A DNA stretch of 64,000 nt from Oryza sativa Japonica Group. Taxonomy: Eukaryota; Streptophyta; Magnoliopsida; Poales; Poaceae. The first letter of the stretch is position 1. Each line of letters starts with the position of its first letter. The notes under the pieces were generated by a model. The model was not told where the DNA came from. It saw only the letters and a program-made list of their open reading frames with translations, and did no database searches. The position numbers and the translations under genes are program-made. This document shows, one piece after another, positions 22,300 through 33,509 of this stretch. Location of the stretch: NCBI RefSeq assembly GCF_034140825.1, contig NC_089039.1:27043001-27107000 (forward strand). The letters are read 5' to 3'.

Positions 22300-22815
22300 A
22301 TATTTTTTCACATTCGTGTGTTTCTAAAATCCTGCATTCCAAAAAAGCTGGGATTTTGTGCACATATAGTTACATGGACAAATTTCCCTCTACTTTGAGA
22401 GAGGGGTAGGAGTTGGTACTCTTAGTTAGGAGCATTTACTTCTATAGAGTAAAACATGTAGTAAGCCTTCAAATTTATTAATAAAAAGATAACTGTCGCT
22501 CGATCAAGAATCTTTACCCATTTTGCACATAGCACCATGCTTTTCCTTCCTAAGTCCTCAAATATAATGCTAACTTATCTTTTTTTAATACGATTCCAAT
22601 TATTGTTTAAGATGTGAGCTTTGTTTTATTATGAATAATTAGATAGCATATAATTATTGGGAGTCACTAACCCAAACCCATTTTCAGATCAAACTTGAGA
22701 TTGTAGTAATTACAACGATATCTAGATTACATATGAACAATAACATTCATATATCAATACTTGTATTGTAATATTGAAGGTACATATGAAGCTACATTAG
22801 TATTTTGTATATACA

Positions 22816-23035
22816 TAGGCTGCGTTCGGTTGTTGGTGTTGGGAACTAAATCCGTCACGCACGTAAAACAGAAAGATTTATTAGCATATAGCTAATTAAG
22901 TATTAACTATTTTTTAAAAAATGCATTAACATGATTTTCTAAAGCAACTTTCGTATAGATTTTTTTAAGAACATACTGTTTAGTAGTTTGGGAAGCGTGT
23001 ACATGGAAAATGAGGGAGATGAGTTAGGCAGATAG
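22816..23035. repeat. Dispersed repeat (family with copies near 37, 56.5 and 57.8 kb)
   Basis: Contains the series 'ctaattaagtattaac', 'aaaaaatgcattaacatgat', 'agcaactttcgtatagattt', 'tttagtagtttgggaagcgtg', which recurs in similar order at 36965-37930, 56410-56735 and 57690-57870. It opens with a 'gctgcgttcggttgt' terminus. It is a common rice non-coding repeat; the class is not certain. Confidence 0.6.
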
Positions 23036-23454
23036 GGTAAATAACACAACCATAGAGTTGCATCTAATCCTTTAGAACTTTGATTTTGGTTGACGATAGA
23101 ACTAATGAATCCCACTGTAAGGCGCACACATGGTGCCAACTAGTTTAATTAAAATGTTATGGCGGGCAAGCATTGCGGAAATCATGGTATAGATTTTTGA
23201 CATGTTGCCCTTCTGTACTCTTATAAAAAAATAAATAAACTAGCTGGATGGTGGTGCAAATTATACGGCTAGATCTAATTTATTTTTAGAAAACAAATCA
23301 TACATCGCTAATTTTGGCGTTGTCGAAACATTCATAAAAAAAAAATAAGTTACAAGTTTAATTTTAAAAAATATGTACAAAGTTCTTATAAACAATAAAA
23401 GAAAAAAAAAAGGCAACACCAAGTTTAGCCAAGACAGCCTGAAACCAAGGAGAG

Positions 23455-23570
23455 CCCATGGTATGCAACCACCAAAATCTGAAAATAACCATGACCCATG
23501 GCATGCAACCACCCAACCTGAAAGAAACCATGGCCATTCATTTACCTTTACCTCTCCCCTATATAAACCG
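23455..23570 (+). promoter_or_regulatory. Promoter of the PMEI-like gene with duplicated RY-type box and TATA
   Basis: An imperfect direct duplication of about 40 bases covers 'catggtatgcaaccacc' (23457) and 'catggcatgcaaccaccc' (23498). The second carries the RY motif CATGCAA (23502-23508). A TATA box, CTATATAAACC, is at 23560-23570, about 170 bases before the ATG. RY motifs bind B3 factors of the seed programme, but seed expression is inference. Confidence 0.55.
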
Positions 23571-23738
23571 TACTCAGCTTGTCGGAGAAGCCAAGCCATC
23601 ACCAAACCTTTTAGCTTCTCAGCCTTTTGCCTCTCTTTCTACTCTCTTTCTTGGCCGTCTCTCTTATATCCCTCAATTTAACCATCGAGGGCGGCCAAAA
23701 AAAAGAGAGAAAGGAAGAGCAAAATAACACATTACACC

Positions 23739-24784
23739 ATGGCGCGATTCGTCATCATCTCCGTCGTCGTCGTCGCCGCCTTCGCCGCTGCCGCTGTCGT
23801 TGAGGCCCGGGTTGGACCTATCGACGTCGCTCCGACCAACCTGATCACCAACCCACTCGGTGCCATCATCGACAATGGCCGCAAGATCACCGGCGCCGTC
23901 GTCGACGAGTGCGCCTGGACCTGCGATCATGTCGCGGTGAGTGACGACACTATTGTCCATGGAAGCTTATTTTGATCGCTCGAGAGGGTCCCTCGTATTT
24001 ATATGTCACTTAAATAATTATAAAAAAATTAAAAAAATTAAGAAGACGTGTTAACCTGTGATATATCACCCCACAAACATACACGTTCAAATTCAACTTC
24101 TGTATCTCGCAACGAAAAAAATAAATTAAACCAAATATAGATGTTTAATTTGAACTTGGATATTTGTGAAGTGATATATAACATGTTAATACATCTTCTC
24201 GAATTTTTTTTAATTTTTTTATAACTATTTGAGTGACATGTAAACAATGAGGGAATGATGTTCCTCGAGGGATTAAAATCCACTCCCGCTCCAGAAATGG
24301 TCAGAAAATTACTTACTGCTCATGTCATGGATGAACAGTCTGTCTATTGATGTTGATGCAGGCGGGTAACAAGAAGATGTGCAACACGCTGAGGAAGCTG
24401 CCGGGGGTGAGCTCGCCGAAGGAGCTCCTGACGGCGGCGGTGAAGCTGTCGATGAGGAAGGCGAAGGCGGCGAGGGCGAGGTTCGAGGCGGCGGCGAGGG
24501 CGGCGGAGAAGGGGACGCCGATGGAGTCCATCCTGGACACCTGCAAGGAAGGGTACGACAGCACGGTGTCGGCGCTGCAGGAGGTGCAGCGCTGCATCGA
24601 CGCCAACGACAGCAAGGCGAGCCTCATCACCAAGATGTCGGCGGCGACCACCTTCACCGGCGACTGCGGCAACGCCTACGAGGAGCGGGAGCTGGAGCCC
24701 AGCCTCGCGCTCAAGGCCACCAAGAACAACGTCAACCGCGTCGTCACCGGCGCCCTCGCCATCGCCGCCAAGCTCAAGCTATAA
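23739..24784 (+). CDS. Plant invertase/pectin methylesterase inhibitor (PMEI)-like protein
   Basis: Two exons, 23739-23936 and 24362-24784, give 206 residues. Residues 1-23 form a signal peptide (MARFVIISVVVVAAFAAAAV...), so the protein is secreted. The rest fits the four-helix PMEI fold: an N-terminal hairpin with Cys58, Cys62 and Cys73, then helices with Cys127 (in LDTCKEGY), Cys144 and Cys168 (TGDCGNAYEE). Cys127 and Cys168 have the spacing of the conserved second disulphide. Family members bind and block pectin methylesterases or acid invertases in the wall or vacuole; sequence alone does not separate the two. The position 2.9 kb after two polygalacturonase genes is suggestive of a pectin theme. 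The intron is GT-AG and contains a MITE. Confidence 0.82.
23975..24282. mobile_element. MITE-like inverted-repeat element in the PMEI-like gene intron
   Basis: Two arms pair over about 110 bases: 'atatgtcacttaaataatta' (24001) with 'ataactatttgagtgacatg' (24221), and 'gtgatatatcacc' (24057) with 'gtgatatataac' (24170). The ends contain 'gagggtccctcg' and 'cctcgagggatt'. The copy at the left edge of the window (1-126) is half of the same family. Exact ends and target duplication are not certain. Confidence 0.6.
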
Positions 24785-25887
24785 TTAGCCAACTGATCAT
24801 CAATCGATATGAATGATTGATCAACTATAAAATTACACCTAGCTCATGCATGCGTCCGCGCGTTATGTGTGTACGCACGCATGCATATGTGTAAGATCGA
24901 TCAACAGATCACAGAAGTGGTGGCGTATCTCGCACTTGTGAAAAAAAAATATAAAAAAAAGGCTGGAGAACAAAAATGTAGTATGCTATCTTAATTTTTA
25001 AGGTGATTAATATATATGGCGAATTCAACGACCGACATCGTATGCACTTCTCTTTTCTTTTAACGTACTAACAAGAATATCTTACTTTGCAACGAGTGAA
25101 GGCAAACATATTAAACCACGTATTATTTCACGTTTTTACAACAATAATAATAATCACATGACGTAGCTTATCATTGTAAAGATGCAACATCGATAAGGTT
25201 CATCGATAAGATAGGAAGCCATTGCCAGACCTCCCCTCCACCGCCTCCTCACAAAGTAGCCGACACTGACCGAGAGCTCTCTTGTCGCCACATGTTGCTG
25301 CATGTTGGCCATGCATCGCACCCCTACTCATATCGTCCAAATCACCTCAGCCCAAGAAATCAATCGGTCGATCTCTTCCTCTCTTTTTTTTGGTAATACT
25401 GATTTTGTTTAGGGTGATTGAAATCGGATCCATCAACAAATCAACACTCCTCTTTCCCTCTCCATGTCCGACATGGCTTCTTTCCTACTCATCAACTTCG
25501 ACTCTGACTCGGGAAGTGGGGGCAGAGGCAGTAAGCGAGGGGAAGGAGTCGAGGAGTAGCGATCTAGTTGTTGGATCTGTTGGAGGTCATGACCGTTGGA
25601 TTGATGGACGTAAAAACACTACCAATTTTTTAAGTAGGTAAAGATAAAGATACAATGTCCGTTAACTTCTAGACATATATTTAACTAATTATTTTATTTA
25701 AAACTATCACGTAATTGTCATTTATTTACTATTAATGATTGTTTTATCATTTAAGGTATTTTATACATGGCTTAAATTTTATTTGTATAATAAATTGAAA
25801 AACATGACTTATATTTTATTGGTAAAAGAATTGAATAAGAAGAATGATGAAATGCCTATTCAAAAGTCAAATTAAAGATGTTATATA
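24785..25887. other. Spacer, no gene seen
   Basis: Holds the PMEI-like 3'UTR with GCATGCAT words and then AT-rich DNA. A 119-codon frame near 25282-25641 has no recognisable domain and is not called. No RNA gene was recognised. Confidence 0.4.
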
Positions 25888-26141
25888 CTCCCTCTATCCT
25901 ATAATATAAGGCGTGCACACATTCCAAAATTCAACTTTAAAAACATTTGACCAATGATTATTATAATATAAATTATTTTTTTACTAAAATTTATATCATT
26001 GGATTGACATTTAAATTTACTTTAAGATGGTTATAATTTTGTTACAATAAACCTTATAGTATATGAGAAATTATAAGTCAAAGATTAGTGTCGAAGATTA
26101 TGCCAAGTTTGGCCATGCTTTATATTATGGGATGGAGGGAG
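25888..26141. mobile_element. Stowaway-like MITE
   Basis: Inverted ends CTCCCTCTATCCTATAATAT and atattatgggatggagggag, flanked by TA on both sides (25886-25887 and 26142-26143). The arms continue inward with 'aaggcgtgcacacattccaa' against 'ttggccatgcttta', more weakly. Confidence 0.88.
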
Positions 26142-26484
26142 TATTATACAATGAAGTGAATATATATTAGGCATCTTGATTAATAAAAGAATATTTTCAA
26201 TGGACATGATTGTATTCATCATTCATTAGAAATTCAGAACCAATGACTCAATGAGTCAATGAGCTAGTAAATTTCTGGAGCTCTGAAAACAGGAGGGGTG
26301 TAGCGACAAGGTGGATGTGTCGTACACCGTGCCCTCCGTCGGGTTCGTCATCGTCGTGTTCATTGCCTCGTCACTTGCAGGAGAAGTAAGAAGGGGACAA
26401 GGGGTAGGGTGGTGGCCCTATCTCCTACCCACGTACGGTCATGATCGAGCAGCACAGCTCAAATCAAGCATTCCTGCTCAACTT

Positions 26485-26690
26485 TTGCCTTGTTTAGTTA
26501 CAAAATATTTCTTCAAACTTTCAATTTTTCCATCACATCAAAACTTTCCTACACACATAAACTTCTAAATTTTCCGTCACATCGTTCCAATTTCAACCAA
26601 ATTTTCAGTTTTAGCGTGAACTAAAACACATTGTTTTTTTATCCGTTTAGCTTGTCACATGGACTGGTGTAGGCAACCAAACGACCCAAA
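26485..26690. mobile_element. Non-autonomous DNA element, 'CTTGTTTAGTT' family
   Basis: The text 'ccttgtttagttac...ttcaaactttcaatttttcc...acatcaaaactttcctacac...gtgaactaaaac' is the reverse complement of the pattern seen twice near 45.3-45.6 kb. This is a very common rice short element. Ends are approximate. Confidence 0.6.
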
Positions 26691-26699
26691 GCTGCATGA

Positions 26700-27180
26700 G
26701 GGATGCGAGCCAGGCTTGATACAGGCAACCAAACATGACATTCATGAAAAGTATCACTAGACATTGATAGAATCACTACATGCTCATAGGCTCCCCTACA
26801 TGCCACATAATATTTTTTGACCGCTCAACATGCTGCTCCGGTAGAAAAAAAAAAGGTGTTGTTTGGAATTTGGATGCTATACTAAAATTACCATTTTTTT
26901 CCACAATTATCTAAATTGTATAGCTAGTAAAAAAATAGACACATCTTAGCTAGTGCCATACTTTTTTTAGTTGGCGATATATGGACCATGAGACTGAGAG
27001 AGAATCATGCCACAGGTATGGTTATGAACCAACAAGAAGTTTACTTAATCAAACTTGTCTAACATGAGATTGACAACCTCTAGCAAAGTTTGAGAGTAAA
27101 TCAAACCACCCCTAGGACCCGCCAGCTTGGCAGATCGGTGAGTGACAGTCGAAGGCTGCATATACATCAGTGATTTGGGC
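26700..27180. other. Spacer, no gene seen
   Basis: AT-rich DNA without recognisable coding, RNA or repeat features. Confidence 0.35.
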
Positions 27181-27182
27181 CT

Positions 27183-27500
27183 TTTTTTTTTATATTCAGG
27201 TTCCCAACTTTATTTCGCGGTTGGCTCAGTGATGTCACGAGCAACCAGGCGAGTTACAAACTCGGGGAGGGGATCAGTCCATATGCCGAACCAATCCGGG
27301 TCCCCCTTCACCCTCATCTGGGCCAGATCATGAGCACAAGAATTACTGGACCGAGGAGCATACGAGAAAGCAATGCTATCAAACTCTAACATAGCCTGAG
27401 TAACATCTGCCTGACCAGATGCATGCCAGAGATACGCCTGATGATGCTTAAAGCACCTGCCTGACCTAAGCTTATCCGCCAATTTCACTAGCCTGGCTCA
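27183..27500 (-). mobile_element. 5'-truncated LINE fragment: RNase H-like domain end plus poly(A)
   Basis: On the minus strand an open frame (27488 to 27210) reads YAPRSSNSCAHDLAQ, GDPDWFGIWTDPLPEFV and RLVARD, the C-terminal part of the RVT_3-type RNase H domain common in plant LINE proteins. It ends with a stop, a short 3' tail and a run of A (the T run at 27181-27190 on the plus strand). The position of the poly(A) and the missing 5' part fit a truncated LINE insertion. No target duplication was identified. Confidence 0.72.
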
Positions 27501-27504
27501 TGCG

Positions 27505-28174
27505 CTCGAAATTAGTGGCCGGAGCTAATTTCAAGCGCGACAATCCTGTTTAGTCCAGGGCTCCAGGCCTTCTACAAAAATGAGAAAACTCAGGGACGCC
27601 TCATCAGGCAAAAAGCATAAAAAAAATTCATTGAAGTCTCAAGTACCACTTTTACTCAGGCATACACTCAGGGTAGCAACCAAACATGCCCTTGGTGCAG
27701 AGGCTTTGCCGTAGCGCTGCTAAGATCTTGCTACACTGTTCATGCCCATGCATCAACCTGACATGATCAAACTTGACACAAGAAAGCATGATGGAAAGGA
27801 GAGATATACATAGTGGTATACATGATCCAAGCTTGTTAATTAGGTACAGGAGATACAAAAAAAAATCCAAGCTTGTGACATCAGTTGATTAAATAAATTT
27901 TACAATGATACAAGAGATATCGGCTGGGAACAAAACGCAGAAAAGAAATGAAGATTCTGGGGACCTATACTGATGACAAACTTGCAGCAAAACATGGGTA
28001 AAATCAATAACATGGCTGTCAGCAGCTTTCCTCGCTTGCGCGAGATGGAACCATGAAGCCTCGGGAGCCCATCCAGCGAGTGAATGTTCGTCTGAGTTGC
28101 CTCTGTAAACGCCCCCTGGGAGGCTTGGACTCCAGGAAATCAATCATTTCTTCCAGCAACCAGAGGTGTGAAAA
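27505..28174 (-). other. 3' flank of the AP-1 mu gene
   Basis: Contains the likely AP-1 mu 3'UTR (28174 leftward) and unassigned DNA. No other gene recognised. Confidence 0.4.
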
Positions 28175-30895
28175 TCAGATGAGTCTCAACTCATATTCAC
28201 CAGCCATTGTGATGTATCGAACCCAAGGAAGGGCCTGATATCCACTCTTTTCGATGATTTTCAGATAGCGAACCTGCAAAAGCACAAAGTCAATAAAGGA
28301 GTAGGATACCAAAGGAAGTTCCAAACATAGTGGTAAGAGATGTGCAACATAATTTGGTATGTTACCTGAATACCCGACACGGTAAAATACGGTATCTCAA
28401 ATTTCACACGTATCGGAGCCTTCTTTTCAGGCATTCCATCTTCTGATGTTATGCTTGGAAGGCTAAATTCTGCTCTACACATATATTCCTAATGGAGAGA
28501 TTCTAGGAAATTAGAGTTGATGGACATAGCACAAAAGTGAAAGGCAAAGTGGTAAGTTGGTATCAACTCAGCACTTACCTTGCCACCAGGAAATGATTTT
28601 ATTTTCCAGACCATCGCATCTCTCTCAGGTGCATATGCCGCAGAGCCCATTGAAGTTCTTATATTTGGGTTTGTCGAATCCTCAGGCACTGGTACTTCAA
28701 TTTCTACATTTGTTGCTGTGCTGGAAATGAGAAAAAACAATAACAGTAACTTGTCTGGAACTAAGACACTGATGCAGAGACATTATCGCTTTTTTAAGAA
28801 AATAAAATAAAATAACACCTCCTTTCTTTGAACTGACTTCTTGTCTTCACTGTGATCTGTATCCGACTTCTTGAATGTTTCTCCACTTGTGCTTCTACCC
28901 AGATAAGAGGTTTCACCTGTGGGAGGGACCAGAGGAAGATAGATTAGGTGAAATATAGATCATAACCTAGCGCTATACTAGCAGCAAAGATCAAGCAGGG
29001 ACAAACCTGGGTGCTAAGTCTGTAAGTCATCAGATCAAATGATCCATCTGGAGGAATGAAGGATATAGTCCTGTCATTCTCAAATCTGGCCAACCGAACA
29101 CACCTAACGAAGGTTTGGCCAATTCAGAGTTGTAACATGGATGATGTAATAGAAATGAATTACATTTGATAAAGAACCATCATAGTTATACTGTATGTTA
29201 GTATCTTACTGATGGAATTTGATATCGTCCAAATCTATTGCTTTTCCTTTAGTTGTTCGGCCTTGAGCCTCCAAGAGAACCCTATCATTCAACCCCAGTT
29301 TGCACTCGGGCATTCCACTGTACAAGCAGATGGATATTAGCTATGATGCATAAGTTGAACATATATTTTGGACAATCTACCAGATCGTCTGAAAAACAAA
29401 CTAGTCAGTTCAATGGCTAGTCCACTTAGCATTCATAACGTAACTGGGTACTTGGGAAACATATAGTCTAACGATATCTTGGACAATCCAACAGATAGTC
29501 TGAAATACAAACTAGTCAGGTCAATGACTAGTCCAATTAGAGCATTATTACATACTGCAACAAAGTTCATTTTTATGTACTGTTTGATGCTATTATCTGG
29601 ATGAGAATTACATTACCTACATTTATTTGACATGGTTGCAACATATATGTCGTAGACTCATAGTTGGCAGAATATTGTATACACAATTTAATAGTCTTTA
29701 TTCATCAATATCAACTTGCTTCAGTGATGTGATAAACAGTTAAACTAGAAGTTCACAATAATGGGTTGGATACATCATATAAAAACAGTGTTTCGCATCC
29801 CTCTAACTGCAACTCCCATTAAATTATTACTGAAGCAGCTGAGTTATCAGCACAATGTGAATTTGTGATATGAGAATGACCATGCAGTTACTACCTTAGA
29901 AAGGTTCGCATTTTCAGCTCACCGATGACATCAGACCTCACTATCTGCCCATTGCTGTTAACGAGGATATTGACACTCTCCACCACATCCAAGAACACCT
30001 GCAGCACAAAATGTTGATAATTTTCTAAATCCATCACACGTTCATGTGAACCAAAAAAATAAAAATACAGGTGTAGTGTATCAGACTTCATTCTTCTTGT
30101 ACCGAATCCCCTCGCTCCTCCATGACACAGCATTTGTCACTGCCATGGGCGGCCTCTGAGTGACCTCCATCCTGTACGCGTCCGTTTTAATGAACTCGCT
30201 CAGGATCATTGCTTCCGTGTATTGTGGGTACCCGAAATCCATCATCTCATCAAGCAACTCATACTACACACACAGCAAATGACATCAACCCTCCAATTTC
30301 AGTGACACGGCAATTCCGATTGAACCAGACCCAGTACTCAGTTCACGTAACACGCAAGCGCACATACCACAACGACGAAGTTGTCCCTCAATGATTCCTC
30401 CTCCAGCTCCTCGAAGTAATGCTTGAACACCTACGCCCACACACACACAAATCATATGAACAAAATCCAATGGCATTGTCCATACTAACAAACGCAGAAT
30501 GTTGCTGTGAAGATGGGGGCAGCAACCCATACATCGACGACGCGGTGGAGGAAGAGGAGTATGCTGGCGGCGTTGCAGTTCTGACGGGACGCGGTGAGGA
30601 GGAACACATTGTTGTGCTGGATGAACATGTAGGAGACGCCGGCGTCATCGTGGACGACGGGGGAGAGCACCTCCGCGTCGCTCTGATCACACAGGGCAAA
30701 AAGCTCATCGAGAAGCCCGGCATTTGCACAGATCTAGGTGAAATGGAGGGGGCATTGCATTACCTCCTTGTCGAGGAGCTTGGTGAAGAAGCGCTCGGCC
30801 TGGAGCGCGGAGACGTCGCCGCGGTAGTCGCGCCAGACGAGGACGCGGCCCTTGATGTCGAGCAGGAACAGCGCCGACACCGCCCCCGCCGCCAT
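28175..30895 (-). CDS. AP1M: AP-1 clathrin adaptor complex subunit mu
   Basis: Eleven exons, listed in transcription order: 30895-30764, 30682-30533, 30430-30368, 30263-30087, 29998-29895, 29317-29210, 29103-29007, 28916-28819, 28720-28579, 28488-28366, 28273-28175. They give 430 residues, the usual length. The N-terminal longin-like domain (about 1-140) opens MAAGAVSALFLLDIKGRVLV. A linker then leads to the mu homology domain (about 165-430), which ends VRYITMAGEYELRLI. Conserved blocks such as SRQNCNAAS, YRMEVTQRPPMAVTN, SGMPECKLGLNDR and ARFENDRTISFIPPDG leave little doubt. AP-1 sorts YxxPhi cargo at the trans-Golgi network/early endosome; in Arabidopsis AP1M2 (HAPLESS13) it acts in cytokinesis and vacuolar traffic. 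All introns are GT-AG. Frames on the plus strand over exons 1-2 are shadows. Confidence 0.96.
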
Positions 30896-31300
30896 TGCTC
30901 GCGCCCTCGCTGGATCTGGATCTGCTCCCCCCACCCCCACCCTCCGGAGCTATCGACACCCCGCGGCGCCCACCTACCTAACCGCGGCCGGCTACCATTC
31001 GTGCTCCCCCACACTCGCGGCGCGGCGGGGTTCGCGTCGCGTCGCGGCGCCGCGGTTTGCTTGCCGGATCAGCGAGGCGAGGCGCGGCGCGGCGCGCGCG
31101 CTCTCGTGCACCTCTGGGCGTTCGCGTTGGCGGAGGCGGAGAGGGAGATGGACGGGGAGATCGGAGACGACGTTGGAGTTAGATGGATTCAGGAATTATT
31201 TTGATTACATTTCACAAAACTATTATAAAAAAAACTAGAGATATATAAAACTATATATTTAACGTGAAATTTCTCTAGAACTACGTCTTAAAATGTTTGC
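30896..31300 (-). promoter_or_regulatory. GC-rich promoter/leader of AP-1 mu, merging into repeat DNA
   Basis: The 250 bases upstream of the start codon are GC-rich (GCGGCGCGG repeats near 31015-31090), typical of a TATA-less housekeeping promoter. From about 31190 the DNA becomes AT-rich with 'cacaaaacta' and 'ataaaactatat' words that recur at 33320-33480 on the far side of the transposon stack. Confidence 0.45.
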
Positions 31301-31374
31301 TATTCCTTACGTCCCATTTTAAGTGCAGCCATGGTTTTCCGCGCCTAACTTTGACCGTCCATTTTATTTAAAAA

Positions 31375-32888
31375 CTAGCATATTGGCCCGTGCAGATTGC
31401 GCCGCTAGCATCATTATATTTTCTCTCATATAATAGCATATATGTTTTCTCATTATATTATTCAAATATATTAAAATAACAACATAATTTTAAATTTTGC
31501 AATAACTTTACAAAACCACTAATATGTAATATTCATATTATATTTTATATACGTGTTAGTTATTAATTATTTTTAATATCAAATTTTAGTTATTTGTAAA
31601 TTATATATATTCCTATATGGACTCTACACTCGTCTTTTAATATTTTATTTTAATTCTGAATTTTCTGTAAATTGTATTTCTATATAGACTCTATGCTCTT
31701 CTTTCAATATTATTTATTTTTATTTCTGAATTTTCATATTATATTTTATATATCTGTTAGTCATTAATCATTTTTAATATCAATTTTTAGTTATTTGTAA
31801 ATTATATTTATTCCTATATGGACTCTAGACTCGTCTTTTAATATTTCTTTTTTTTTAATTTCGAATTTTTTATAAATTGTATTTCTATATAGACTCTATG
31901 CTCTTTTTCCAATATTATTTATTTTTATTTCTAAATTTTTATTATTTTTAATTGTATTTCTATGTTCACTCTAAACTCATCTTTCAATATTCTTTAATTT
32001 TTAAGTTTGAATTTCAGTTACTTCTAAATTGTATTCCTATATTGACCTTAAACTCTTCTTCCCATGTTTTTCTTAATTTCGAATTTTAGTTATTTATAAA
32101 TTGTATTTTTATATGGACTCCAAACTCTACTTTTAATTTTATCATGTTTATTTCAAATTTTTGTTAGTTTTAAATTCCTATATGGACTCTATACTCTACT
32201 TCTAATATTCCTTATTTTTAATTCCAAATTTATATTATTTTCTAATTGTATTTCTATATGTACTCTATACTCTACTTCTAATATTCCTTATTTTTAATTC
32301 CGAATTTCAGTTATTTCCTAATTGTATTTCTATATGGGCTCTATACTCTACTTCTAATATTCCTTATTTTTGATTCCGAATTTCAGTTATTTCCTAATTG
32401 TATTTTTATATGGACTCTAGTCTCCTCTTCTAATATTCCTTATTTTTTAATTCTGAATTTCAATTATTTCCTAATTGTATTTCTATATGGACTCTAGTCT
32501 CCTCTTATAATATTCCTTATTTTTTAATTCTGAATTTCAGCTATTTCTAAATGTATTTCTATATGGACCCTAGTTTCCTCTTCTAATATTCCTTTTTTTT
32601 AATTCCGAATTTCAGCTATTTATAAATGTATTTCTATATAGACTCTAGTCTCCTCTTCTAATATTCCTTTTTTTATTCCGAATTTCAGCTATTTCTAAAT
32701 GTATTTCTATATGGACTCTAGTCTCCTCTTCTAATATTTCTTATTTTTAATTCCGAATTTCAGCTATTTCTAAATTGTATTTCTATATGGACTCTGCTTT
32801 TTCTTTTTCTCCGATTAATGTGAGAATTTCTAGGCCATGAGAGCGAACGTGGAGGCTTCCTTTTCTATTCCTTTAATAATATAATAGA
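31375..32888 (-). mobile_element. Non-autonomous Helitron (1.5 kb) inserted in the Stowaway-like MITE
   Basis: Read on the minus strand it begins TCTATTATATTATTAAAGG after an A and ends ...GCACGGGCCAATATGCTAG before a T, the Helitron rule of insertion between A and T with a CTAG end. The sub-terminal hairpin is degenerate (gcgcaatctgcacgggc). There is no inverted repeat and no coding capacity. The body is a tandem array described separately. Confidence 0.78.
31560..32812. repeat. Minisatellite array, about 16 units of ~75 bp, inside the Helitron
   Basis: The phrase 'tatatggactct(a/c)' recurs at about 31617, 31693, 31816, 31891, 32040, 32112, 32182, 32259, 32332, 32408, 32484, 32560, 32636, 32711 and 32788. 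Each unit follows with 'ctcctcttctaatattcctt', 'tttttaattccgaatttcag' and 'tatttcctaattgtatttc'. Spacing is mostly 73-77 bases. Units from about 32330 onward are the most alike, and leftward ones are more degraded, as if the array grew from the right side. Confidence 0.88.
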
Positions 32889-33025
32889 TTTTTTGAAAGA
32901 AATTAAAAGCATAAGTCATGAGTAAAGTACTATTCATATTTTATCATCTCATTAGCAACAAAAAAAATACTAATTAAATTTTTTTTCAAATTAGACGAAC
33001 GATCAAAATTAGGCGCGGAAACTTA

Positions 33026-33244
33026 GGGCCTGTTTGGCACAGCTCCAGCTCCAGCTTCACCCCTCCTGGAGCTGGAGCTCAGCCAAATAGTTTCAGCTCC
33101 ACCAAAACTGGGAGTGGAGTTGGGTGGAGCTCTCTCATAAAATGAACTGGAGTTGTGGAGCTGGGTTTAGGCAGCTCCACAACTCCACTCCAGACCCAAC
33201 TCCTGGAGTTAAATTTAGGAGTTGGAGCTGTACCAAACATGCCC
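33026..33244. mobile_element. Tourist-like MITE, TTA target duplication
   Basis: Ends GGGCCTGTTTGGCACAGCTC and gagctgtaccaaacatgccc are inverted, with TTA on both sides (33023-33025 and 33245-33247). The inside is built from GGAGCTGGAGC/GCTCCAGCTCC pairs and would fold into a strong hairpin. It sits in the right arm of the split Stowaway-like MITE. Confidence 0.82.
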
Positions 33245-33509
33245 TTACGATTGTATTTATAATGGAACGGATGGGGTATTTAGGATGGGCAATATTTTGG
33301 TAGTGAGGAGGTATACAAATTCACCACAGAGTATCACAAAAGTAATAAAAACTATAGATTTAGTGCCAATTTAATCACCAAACCATAGCATCTATAGCTA
33401 TAACATGACAGATTAAACTCTATAATATGTAGTTTTATGATAAATTATATTGTAATGTATCGATTCTGTAGTTTTGTGATAGTCTAATCGAAGCATCGCT
33501 AGTTCTATA

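Larger units (their letters stand above)
31303..33276. mobile_element. Stowaway-like MITE split by a Helitron and a Tourist-like MITE
   Basis: Left end TTCCTTACGTCCCATTTTAA and right end (reverse complement) CCCCATCCGTTCCATTATAA are matched, with TA on both outer sides (31301-31302 and 33277-33278). Inner arms also pair: 'gttttccgcgcctaactttg' with 'caaaattaggcgcggaaac'. The original element was about 250 bases; the remaining length comes from two later insertions. Confidence 0.82.

Noticed and set aside
30419-31238. Plus-strand frame of 261 codons over AP-1 mu exons 1-2 and promoter
   Set aside because: It is antisense to conserved mu-subunit exons and turns into Arg-rich low complexity in the GC-rich promoter.
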